From contig HF991942.1 in the NCBI GenBank assembly GCA_000433135.1, positions 12,212 to 17,600 on the forward strand: DNA of 5,389 bases. Direction: 5' to 3'. This stretch comes from Clostridium sp. CAG:921 (GTDB lineage Bacteria > Bacillota > Clostridia > TANB77 > CAG-465). Positions 1 through 5,389 of the stretch are shown here, in pieces. How positions within the stretch are numbered: position 1 is the first letter of the stretch; the number at the start of each line of letters is the position of its first letter. The notes under the pieces are model-generated. The model saw only the letters and a list, made by a program, of their open reading frames with translations, was not told the origin of the DNA and searched no databases. Both the position numbers and the translations under genes were made by a program.

Positions 1-71
1 AAGTGTCATGGCATGGCAAAGCAATAAAAGAAAAATCGGTCCTAGAAAGTGCTTTAAAAGAATTAGAATAA
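1..71 (+). CDS. Transketolase N-terminal subunit, C-terminal end only (partial)
   Basis: Only the last 22 full codons are in the window, reading in the frame that starts at base 3 and stopping at TAA 69-71. They give VSWHGKAIKEKSVLESALKE followed by Leu-Glu. The W-H-G-K-A sequence followed by a charged helix rich in Glu, Lys and Leu is the usual tail of the transketolase N-terminal subunit, the half that binds the thiamine diphosphate diphosphate group. The gene directly downstream is the matching C-terminal subunit, 15 bases away, which strongly supports the call. The two subunits should be co-transcribed and assemble into one enzyme. The other two frames here give no protein like any I recognise. 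The body of the gene is outside the window. Confidence 0.88.
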   Translation, partial: VSWHGKAIKEKSVLESALKELE

Positions 72-86
72 GGAGGGGGAGTTATA

Positions 87-998
87 ATGAAATCTACAAG
101 AAAAGCTTATGGAGAGTTTTTGGCTAAAATTGGTGAGAATGAAAATGTATGTGTATTTGATGCAGATCTTGCTGAGGCAACTTATACTAAAATGTTTAGA
201 GAGCTGTATCCAAATAGACATTTTGATATGGGTATATCTGAGCAGGATATGATAGGCACCGCCTGTGGAATGGCAATTAGTGGAAAAATAGTTTTTGCAT
301 CTACATTTGCAATGTTTTTGGCTGGTCGTGCCTATGAACAAGTAAGAAATACAGCTGCATATTCTCATGTAAATATAAATTTATGTGCTACGCATTCTGG
401 ATTGGCAGTTGGTGAAGATGGGCCGACTCATCAGTGCATTGAAGATATAGCACTTATGAATGTAATACCTGGTATGAAAATATTTTGCCCTGCAGATGAT
501 GTTTCAACTAAGAATATATTGTCAAAATGTTTAAAAATAGACGGACCAAAGTACATAAGACTTGGAAGAAGTGACGTAAAAGATATCTATAGCATGGAGG
601 AAGACTTTGTACTTGGAGGCTCAAAAACTTTTGGAAAAGGTACGGATGGAACTATTTTTTGTGTTGGAACAACAGTTTCTATTGCTCTTGAAGCTAAAGA
701 AAAGTTACATGCTATTGGAGTAGATGTACGTGTTGTTGATCTTTATAGTATAAAACCAGTTGATAAAGCTACAATTATAGAATGTGCCAAAAATACTGAT
801 AAGTTAATATCTATAGAAGATCATAGCACTATAGGAGGGATAGGTAGTATAATATCTAATGTTCTTACAGAAGAATATCCAAAAAGACTAAAAAAATTAG
901 GAATAAATGATAAATTTGGAAAGTCTGGTAATCCAAATAAACTATATGAAATGTATGGTATTACTGTTAATAATATAATAGATAATTTTAAAAGATAA
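87..998 (+). CDS. Transketolase C-terminal subunit (split transketolase)
   Basis: This 303-residue protein is the second half of a two-subunit transketolase. The enzyme moves two-carbon ketol units between sugar phosphates in the cytoplasmic non-oxidative pentose phosphate pathway, using thiamine diphosphate. The pyrimidine-binding domain covers about residues 5-168. Glu52 in GISEQDM fits the catalytic Glu that activates the cofactor aminopyrimidine. THSG (His103) and GEDGPTHQ (109-116, with Asp111 and His115) fit the two active-site His and the Asp of classical transketolases, with the same 12-residue His-His spacing. IRLGR (157-161) holds the likely phosphate-binding Arg. The C-terminal domain (about 185-300) has VDVRVVDLYSIKPVD (212-226) and SIEDHSTIGGIGS (242-254). 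The length is normal for this subunit. The ATG is chosen because AGGAGGGGG at 71-79 lies 7 bases before it. A terminator follows 19 bases after the stop. A specialised paralogue, for example one serving apulose phosphate or another pentose, cannot be excluded from sequence alone. Confidence 0.95.
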   Translation: MKSTRKAYGEFLAKIGENENVCVFDADLAEATYTKMFRELYPNRHFDMGISEQDMIGTACGMAISGKIVFASTFAMFLAGRAYEQVRNTAAYSHVNINLCATHSGLAVGEDGPTHQCIEDIALMNVIPGMKIFCPADDVSTKNILSKCLKIDGPKYIRLGRSDVKDIYSMEEDFVLGGSKTFGKGTDGTIFCVGTTVSIALEAKEKLHAIGVDVRVVDLYSIKPVDKATIIECAKNTDKLISIEDHSTIGGIGSIISNVLTEEYPKRLKKLGINDKFGKSGNPNKLYEMYGITVNNIIDNFKR

Positions 999-1017
999 TT
1001 GAATAGAAATTTAATAA

Positions 1018-1060
1018 AAAACCTAAGTACTAGCTTGCTAATACTTAGGTTTTATTATAT
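1018..1060 (+). terminator. Intrinsic terminator of the transketolase operon
   Basis: The arms AAAACCTAAGTA (1018-1029) and TACTTAGGTTTT (1042-1053) are perfect 12-base reverse complements. The 12-base loop between them can itself form three more pairs (TAG 1031-1033 with CTA 1038-1040). The 3' arm runs into a T/A-rich tail, TTTTATTATAT. An A-run precedes the 5' arm, so the hairpin could also work from the opposite strand, although no gene on that strand is seen nearby. It sits 19 bases after the transketolase stop and before rarA, and so separates two transcription units. Confidence 0.88.
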
Positions 1061-1063
1061 AAT
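1035..1063 (+). promoter_or_regulatory. Candidate sigma-A promoter for rarA, overlapping the terminator
   Basis: TTGCTA at 1035-1040 matches four of six bases of the TTGACA -35 consensus. It is followed after exactly 17 bases by a perfect TATAAT -10 box at 1058-1063. Transcription would start near 1070, leaving a leader of about 33 bases before the rarA ATG at 1103. The -35 lies in the loop of the preceding terminator and the 3' arm of the hairpin lies in the spacer. In such A/T-rich DNA a TATAAT can occur by chance. The ideal spacing and the position between a terminator and a gene start raise the likelihood. Confidence 0.6.
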
Positions 1064-1093
1064 TAATATGTGTAGTTGTATTTAAATACAAAA

Positions 1094-1098
1094 AGGAG
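1094..1098 (+). promoter_or_regulatory. Ribosome binding site deciding the rarA start
   Basis: AGGAG (within AAAAGGAGA) lies 4 bases before ATG 1103, a slightly short but workable spacing. It supports this ATG over the in-frame TTG at 1076, which has no purine-rich site before it. The protein from ATG 1103 begins MEPLAYRMKP, as RarA proteins normally do. Confidence 0.75.
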
Positions 1099-1102
1099 AA
1101 AA

Positions 1103-2353
1103 ATGGAACCATTAGCATATAGAATGAAACCAAGGACTCTAGATGAGTTTTTTGGACAAGAAGATATAATTTCAAAAGATAAATTGCTTTATAGGCTTAT
1201 AAAGGCAGATAAACTAACTTCTGCAATATTTTGGGGACCACCTGGGTGTGGTAAAACTTCACTTGCTAGAATAATAGCAAGTACTACGAAAAATAAATTT
1301 GTTTCATTAAATGCAACAACATCTGGAGTTAGTGATATAAAACAAGTAGTAGAAGAAGCGCAAAATATATTTACTAACCCTACTGGTAAAGTCATATTGT
1401 TTATAGATGAAATTCACAGATTTAATAAATTGCAGCAAGATGCCCTATTACCTCATGTGGAAAAAGGAACAGTTATATTAATTGGAGCAACAACAGAAAA
1501 TCCATATTTTTCTGTTAATAAAGCATTAATTTCACGTTCAACAGTTTTTAAGTTTAGTGAACTAAAAAAAGAAGATGTCAAAAATATACTAAAAAATTGT
1601 CTTCAAAATAAAGAAAGAGGCTTAGGTGGATATAATTTAGATGTAAGAGAAGAAGCTATTGACTTTTTAGCTGAGAATTCAAATGGAGATGTAAGAACTG
1701 TATTAAATGCCCTTGAACTTGCTGTACTTACTACTGATATGAATAGTGATGGAGTAATAGTCATAAATAAAGATGTTATAAAAAACTGTATGCAACAAAA
1801 GAAGAGTATATACGATAAGACAGATGATTCTCATTATGACGTAATTTCAGCTTTTATAAAATCAATGAGAGGTTCGGATCCTGATGCAACACTTCATTAT
1901 TTGGCTAGAATGTTAGAGGGAGGCGAAGATCCAATGTTTATAGCAAGGCGAATAGTAATACAAGCCTCAGAAGATGTTGGACTTGCTAATAGTGATGCGT
2001 TAAAAGTTGCAGTTGCAGCAATGCAGGGAGTATATCAAATAGGAATGCCTGAGGCAAGGATACTATTGGCACAAGCAGCACTTACGGTGGCGCTTAGTAA
2101 AAAGTCTAATACGTCTTATCTTGGAATTAATGCAGCAATAGAAGATGTGAAAAATATAGATATTGGAATTGTTCCTATGCATATTAGAAATGCTCCAATT
2201 TCTGGTATGGAAAAGGAAGGATATGGAGTAGGGTATAAATATCCTCACGATTTTGAAAATTCTAAAGTAAAACAGCAGTATTTGCCTGATAAGTTAATTG
2301 GTAAGAAGTATTTTATTCCTAAAAGTTGGGAGAATTTCTATGAAGAAAGGTAA
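1103..2353 (+). CDS. rarA: Replication-associated recombination protein A (RarA/MgsA, AAA+ ATPase)
   Basis: This 416-residue cytoplasmic AAA+ ATPase belongs to the RarA/MgsA (WRNIP1/Mgs1) family, related to clamp-loader subunits, which acts at stalled replication forks and DNA gaps. It starts with the family signature PLAYRMKPRTLDEFFGQE (residues 3-20). The ATPase core has Walker A GPPGCGKT (45-52), Walker B VILFIDEIH (97-105), sensor 1 region GATTENPYF (128-136), the Arg-finger SRS (144-146) and sensor 2 GDVRTVLNALE (195-205). The C-terminal tetramerisation part contains DDSHYDVISAFIKSMRGSDP (241-260), EDPMFIARRIVIQASEDVGL (275-294) and the typical GYKYPHDF (377-384). All catalytic motifs are intact and the length is normal. 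The likely promoter lies in the gap upstream. The last 14 bases overlap the next gene, suggesting translational coupling, although the partners downstream are envelope proteins with no obvious link to replication. Confidence 0.96.
   Translation: MEPLAYRMKPRTLDEFFGQEDIISKDKLLYRLIKADKLTSAIFWGPPGCGKTSLARIIASTTKNKFVSLNATTSGVSDIKQVVEEAQNIFTNPTGKVILFIDEIHRFNKLQQDALLPHVEKGTVILIGATTENPYFSVNKALISRSTVFKFSELKKEDVKNILKNCLQNKERGLGGYNLDVREEAIDFLAENSNGDVRTVLNALELAVLTTDMNSDGVIVINKDVIKNCMQQKKSIYDKTDDSHYDVISAFIKSMRGSDPDATLHYLARMLEGGEDPMFIARRIVIQASEDVGLANSDALKVAVAAMQGVYQIGMPEARILLAQAALTVALSKKSNTSYLGINAAIEDVKNIDIGIVPMHIRNAPISGMEKEGYGVGYKYPHDFENSKVKQQYLPDKLIGKKYFIPKSWENFYEER
2328..2332 (+). promoter_or_regulatory. 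Ribosome binding site inside rarA for the next gene
   Basis: GGGAG lies within the last codons of rarA, 7 bases before ATG 2340. It supports ATG 2340 as the start of the following gene. The longer in-frame extension to TTG 2298 has no such site and would add 14 residues encoded wholly inside rarA. Confidence 0.7.
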
Positions 2354-4106
2354 ATTTGTAGTAAATATTAATGGAAATACGAAAAGAAGAAGTGCTATTA
2401 TAAAAAAAACGCAAACTACCGAAAAGACTAATAGTGATAATGATTTATTAAATAATGGTAAAGTAACAGACAATAAAAATAGTTCTATAAATGTATCTGA
2501 TAATAGTGGTGAAATTTTAAGTCAAGAAAATGAATCTATAATAAAAAAAAGAAGTGGATATGCCTACGCCGATAGTAAGGATGATTCAAAGGAAGAATTA
2601 CTAAAAGAACTTGATGAAATAGTTGAAGAAAATAAAAGTAGTGTAAAAAGAAGAGCAAAATTAAATGTTGATATTGATGATGAAAAAATATCAAGTGATA
2701 TTAGTATATTAACAGATGCTTTAGATGATAAAAATAAAGATAAAGTAAATTATGAATTGGAAAAAGAGCAAGTTAAAAACGAAAAAATAGAAAATAAGAA
2801 TATTTATGATGATGAATTAAATTTGGGCAGAAGGACTATAAGAAGTGCAAAAGATAATAAGCCAATTGATGATAGTTTAAACATATTAAAGATGCATAAT
2901 CAAAAAGAAAAGGCTGATAGAGAAAAAAGAATAGGTAAAACTTTAAATGAAGTAAGAGATGAAATAAATAAAATAAAAAATGAAAAAATAAAAGCTTTTA
3001 TAGTAGCTAAGAGATTTATATTTATGATAATTTTATTAGTAGTACTATGTACTTTAGTTTTACTTTATGAGTATGGTCCAATTTTTGGAATTAGTTTAGA
3101 TAAATTTGATACTGGAAAAGAAAAAAAGATTGATATTGTTACAGGTGAAAATGACATTTATATGAATTATAATGAAGAACTTTTAGTCTATTCGAATCAA
3201 AAGGTTGCAACATATAATAAAAACGCCAAAAAAACATGGGAATATAATTTAGATAGCATGTTTACACCATCTATATATACATATGAAAAATATATGGTTA
3301 TAGTCAATAATACAAGTGGAAATATTTATTTATTTGAAAGTAAAAAAGAAATATTAGATCAAAAGATAGATGGAACAATAAATCATGTATATTTGGATGA
3401 GTATGGAAATATGGCAGTTGAATATTCTACAAGTGGATATAAGAAAGTTGTTGGCGTTTATAACAAGAGCGGAAGAAATTTATATAATGCGTATTTGGAT
3501 AATGATGCAATAGTTGATTTGAAGATTATTGAAAATTCTAATAAATTATTAGTATTACAAACAAGCTCAGTATCTTCTAAAATAGGAATAAAAGTAAATT
3601 TGATAGATGGTACAAAGGAAAATGATAATCTGATACAAATTGCTAAGTTTGATAACAACTTTGTATATGACTTGACTATTCAAGGTAGAAATATTATAAT
3701 AGTACTTGATGATAGGCTAGTGAAGCTTAATATCGATGATAAAAAAGTAACTGATATAATGAGTTTTGAAAGTTCACAATTGTCATTTATATCACTTACT
3801 AGTAATTATTTTACAACAGTTGAAAAAGAGTTAAATTCTGATAGCTCAAATTATAAGATAAATATGAAAAGATTTGATAATAGTTTAATAAGTAGTACTA
3901 GTATTGATAATGTTCCAAAGTTTATACAAAATAGTGGACTTTTAAATTATTTTGTATATCAAGATAGGTTGTCAGTAATAAATAAATGGGGAATTGAAGT
4001 AAAAAGTGAAAATATTGACATAGCCCCAAAAAATATAATAGTTTTTAATGGTCAAAAAGCTATAGCTCTTGTTTATACTAATAAAATTAGGGTTATAAAA
4101 ATATAA
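2340..4106 (+). CDS. Single-pass membrane protein with extracellular beta-propeller-like domain (DUF5711-like)
   Basis: This is a 588-residue protein of unknown function. Residues 1-217 are very polar, rich in Lys, Asp, Glu, Asn and Ser, and probably disordered, with a charged helical stretch at about 187-217. One hydrophobic segment (about 225-243, FIFMIILLVVLCTLVLLYEY) follows a Lys/Arg-rich patch, so the N-terminus should be cytoplasmic and the C-terminus outside. Residues 265-588 are beta-rich. They contain about seven recurring units of the form hydrophobic strand, polar turn (N-K-x-G-like), hydrophobic strand, at about 289, 328, 369, 416, 459, 506 and 543, spaced 37-47 residues apart as expected for propeller blades. 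From memory, the GYKKVVGVYNKSGRNLY region (367-383) resembles clostridial DUF5711 proteins; that assignment needs a profile search. There is no signal peptide and no enzyme motif that I recognise. The gene overlaps rarA by 14 bases and precedes CvpA-like and LCP genes, which suggests an envelope role. Confidence 0.75.
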   Translation: MKKGKFVVNINGNTKRRSAIIKKTQTTEKTNSDNDLLNNGKVTDNKNSSINVSDNSGEILSQENESIIKKRSGYAYADSKDDSKEELLKELDEIVEENKSSVKRRAKLNVDIDDEKISSDISILTDALDDKNKDKVNYELEKEQVKNEKIENKNIYDDELNLGRRTIRSAKDNKPIDDSLNILKMHNQKEKADREKRIGKTLNEVRDEINKIKNEKIKAFIVAKRFIFMIILLVVLCTLVLLYEYGPIFGISLDKFDTGKEKKIDIVTGENDIYMNYNEELLVYSNQKVATYNKNAKKTWEYNLDSMFTPSIYTYEKYMVIVNNTSGNIYLFESKKEILDQKIDGTINHVYLDEYGNMAVEYSTSGYKKVVGVYNKSGRNLYNAYLDNDAIVDLKIIENSNKLLVLQTSSVSSKIGIKVNLIDGTKENDNLIQIAKFDNNFVYDLTIQGRNIIIVLDDRLVKLNIDDKKVTDIMSFESSQLSFISLTSNYFTTVEKELNSDSSNYKINMKRFDNSLISSTSIDNVPKFIQNSGLLNYFVYQDRLSVINKWGIEVKSENIDIAPKNIIVFNGQKAIALVYTNKIRVIKI

Positions 4107-4113
4107 ATAATAT

Positions 4114-4120
4114 AGGAGGG
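4114..4120 (+). promoter_or_regulatory. Strong ribosome binding site fixing the true CvpA start
   Basis: AGGAGGG lies 5 bases before ATG 4126 and 8 bases after the upstream stop codon. It is the best ribosome binding site in the window besides that of the transketolase C-terminal subunit. It shows that translation begins at 4126, in the frame that is later broken, and not at the TTG at 4157, which opens the frame of the main part of the protein but has no binding site. Confidence 0.85.
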
Positions 4121-4125
4121 ATAGT

Positions 4126-4774
4126 ATGATTTTTGATATTATAGTGGTAGTTTTACTTGCAATTAGTGCATATATGGGGTATAAAAAACGGATTGGTTTC
4201 TATACTTGTAGGTTTTTTATCTTTGGTTATAGCTATATTTTTAGCTTTTATACTACAAGGAACTGTTTCTGAGTTTTTATATAATAACACTCCGATTGGT
4301 ACTTCAATTCAAAAAGTTGCTACTAATTTTGTAACTGAAAATTTAAAGAATGAGGATAGTTCTTCAAAAGATAAAAATACTATTGAATTCATAAATAAAA
4401 TTGTAAATAAAGGAGAAGATGAAGATAAAATAATAAATGATGCTGCTATAACTATAACAAAGTATATCTTGTCAGGAATAAGTTTTATTGGAATTATTAT
4501 TGTTGTCTTAATAATTTGCTATATACTTACGATGTTATTAAATTTTGTATTTGATTTTCCAATACTTAGCTCAATTAATAAATTTGGAGGTATTGGTATT
4601 AATTTATTAAAAACTTTGTTAAAATTATGGATATTACTTGCTATTATATCATTTGTATCAACTTTACCAATTTTAGATCCTGTTATAGAACAAATAAATC
4701 AAAGTTTTGTCGTAAAAGTTTTATATGAAAATAACTTGTTAGTAAATATTGTAAAGTCAACTATAAAATTATAG
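4126..4774 (+). pseudogene. CvpA family membrane protein, broken by a +1 frameshift near codon 21
   Basis: From ATG 4126 the frame reads MIFDIIVVVLLAISAYMGYK-K, a typical CvpA first helix. It then goes out of frame and ends at TGA 4270-4272 after 48 codons. The rest of the family match continues in the +1 frame from GGA 4190 (GLVSILVGFLSLVIAIFLAF) to TAG 4772-4774. Skipping one base in A6-C (4183-4189) restores a 215-residue protein, with MGYKKGL at the joint as expected for CvpA. The restored protein has four hydrophobic segments (about 2-18, 22-44, 113-138 and 163-182), a charged loop at 70-105, and the Gly-rich lead into the last helix (GGIGINLLKTLLKLW, 154-168). CvpA proteins are inner-membrane proteins named for colicin V production; their biochemical role is unclear and envelope homeostasis is suspected. 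The single clean break and otherwise undamaged sequence suggest either a very recent mutation or a one-base sequencing error, in which case the gene is intact in the organism. Confidence 0.85.
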
Positions 4775-4802
4775 AAAAATATAAGATAAAGGATTGTGTA
4801 AT

Positions 4803-5389
4803 ATGAAAAAATTAAAGGAAAAGAAATCTATAGCCGTAGTGGTAAGAAGAATTTTTGTTGTACTTAGTGTGTTTTGTGTTCTTGTTTGGAGTGCGTTATA
4901 TGCAGTAAATTATATGATTGGTGAAGGCGATGAAAATAGTTCTCAAGATTTTGCTGGTGGCGCAGATACTACATTAAAAGAAAAAAAAGAAGTAATAAAT
5001 GCTTTGGTAGTTGGAGTTAATGATGGACTTACTGATACAATTATGTACGTAAAGTATAATGTAAAAACTGGGAAAATAGCGATCATGTCAATACCAAGGG
5101 ATACATATATTACAAGCGATTATTCTGTTGGTCACAAGCTAAATTCGATTTATAGAGGAAAGAATATAATTCCATTAGTAGAACAAGTTGAAAGTTTAAT
5201 TGGAGTAAAGATTGATTACTACTTAGTGTTTAAAGCCGATATGTTAATAAGTATGGTTGATGCAATAGGTGGAGTAGAAGTTGATGTTGAAATGGATATG
5301 AAATATGATGATCCAACTCAAAATTTGCATATAGATATAAAAAAGGGAAACCAAATATTAGACGGAAAAAATGCCGAAGGATTTGTAAG
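4803..5389 (+). CDS. LCP (LytR-CpsA-Psr) family protein, N-terminal part (cut by window end)
   Basis: The first 195 codons are present and the frame is open to the window end. Residues 1-16 are basic and cytoplasmic. A membrane anchor spans about 17-38 (IFVVLSVFCVLVWSALYAV), followed by a short Gly/Ser/Asp-rich linker. The extracellular LCP domain starts near residue 65: NALVVGVNDGLTDTIM (66-81, conserved Asp78), IAIMSIPRDTYI (92-103, Arg99-Asp100), KLNSIYRG (112-119), DYYLVFKADMLISMVDAIGG (138-157) and YDDPTQNLHIDIKKGNQILD (168-187). LCP enzymes transfer lipid-linked glycopolymers such as teichoic acids or capsule to peptidoglycan on the outer face of the membrane. The start is ATG 4803, with AAAGGA at 4788-4793 placed 9 bases before it. 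The gene lies 28 bases after the CvpA-like gene with no terminator between, so it is probably in the same operon. The residue before Thr-Asp in GLTDT is Leu, where many LCP proteins have Arg. The polymer attached cannot be told from this part. Confidence 0.93.
   Translation, partial: MKKLKEKKSIAVVVRRIFVVLSVFCVLVWSALYAVNYMIGEGDENSSQDFAGGADTTLKEKKEVINALVVGVNDGLTDTIMYVKYNVKTGKIAIMSIPRDTYITSDYSVGHKLNSIYRGKNIIPLVEQVESLIGVKIDYYLVFKADMLISMVDAIGGVEVDVEMDMKYDDPTQNLHIDIKKGNQILDGKNAEGFV

Noticed and set aside
63..368. Open frame on the minus strand opposite the transketolase gene
   Set aside because: It is a shadow of the transketolase frame: no family resemblance, Cys/Ser/Ile-rich composition typical of the reverse of A/T-rich genes, and no ribosome binding site. 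The minus-strand frames at 1189-1395, 2063-2248 and 3458-3658 were rejected for the same reason.
999..1016. TTGAAT followed by TAATAA as a promoter before the terminator
   Set aside because: The two boxes are only about 7-8 bases apart, far from the needed ~17, and the transcript would run straight into the terminator.
1076..1102. N-terminal extension of RarA from TTG 1076
   Set aside because: There is no ribosome binding site. The extension includes the binding site of ATG 1103 as codons, and the family normally starts at the MEPLAYRM position. The TTG would also begin within a few bases of the predicted transcript start.
2298..2339. N-terminal extension of the propeller membrane protein from TTG 2298
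   Set aside because: It lies wholly in rarA coding sequence, lacks a ribosome binding site, and ATG 2340 has GGGAG 7 bases upstream.
4176..4191. Programmed frameshift signal (GGGG before the A-run, resembling prfB, or an A-AAA-AAC slippery site)
   Set aside because: The A-AAA-AAC heptamer would give a -1 shift, which leads to the wrong frame. The GGGG is short, poorly spaced for the prfB type, and simply encodes the conserved Met-Gly of the family. An A6 run is short for transcriptional slippage. An error or mutation is simpler.
4157..4774. CvpA-like gene starting at TTG 4157 as a complete 205-residue protein
   Set aside because: There is no ribosome binding site before 4157, and its first 11 residues (start Met then QLVHIWGIKN) do not look like a CvpA first helix. 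The frame at ATG 4126 supplies the expected helix and has a strong binding site.

Overview
The window looks like a chromosomal segment of a low-G+C Gram-positive bacterium, most probably a member of the Clostridia (Bacillota). The support is very A/T-rich third codon positions, Arg written almost only as AGA/AGG, strong AGGAGG-type ribosome binding sites, a two-gene (split) transketolase, and a DUF5711-like / CvpA / LCP gene series of a clostridial kind. All genes lie on the + strand. I saw no tRNA, rRNA, CRISPR array or mobile element.

Region 1 (1-998) is the end of a split transketolase operon. It holds the last 22 codons of the N-terminal (thiamine diphosphate-binding) subunit, then, 15 bases later, the complete C-terminal subunit. 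Together they would form one working enzyme of the non-oxidative pentose phosphate pathway.

Region 2 (999-1102) is a short intergenic region. It carries a clear intrinsic terminator closing the transketolase operon. A candidate sigma-A promoter for the next unit overlaps it: its -35 box lies in the terminator loop.

Region 3 (1103-5389) is a probable second operon of four tightly packed genes: rarA (AAA+ replication-fork maintenance ATPase); a 588-residue single-pass membrane protein with a charged cytoplasmic N-terminus and a predicted extracellular beta-propeller (DUF5711-like by memory); a CvpA-family membrane protein; and an LCP (LytR-CpsA-Psr) protein cut by the window edge. The second gene overlaps rarA by 14 bases. 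The last three all look like membrane or envelope proteins, with LCP attaching glycopolymers to peptidoglycan.

The main anomaly is in the CvpA gene. A good start and ribosome binding site at 4126 open a frame that matches the family for 21 codons, but the rest of the protein continues in the +1 frame. The break is at an A6-C-G-G stretch (4183-4191). It is either a real frameshift mutation, a sequencing or assembly error, or, less likely, recoding. Otherwise this is an ordinary housekeeping region; I found no convincing new defence or mobile system.
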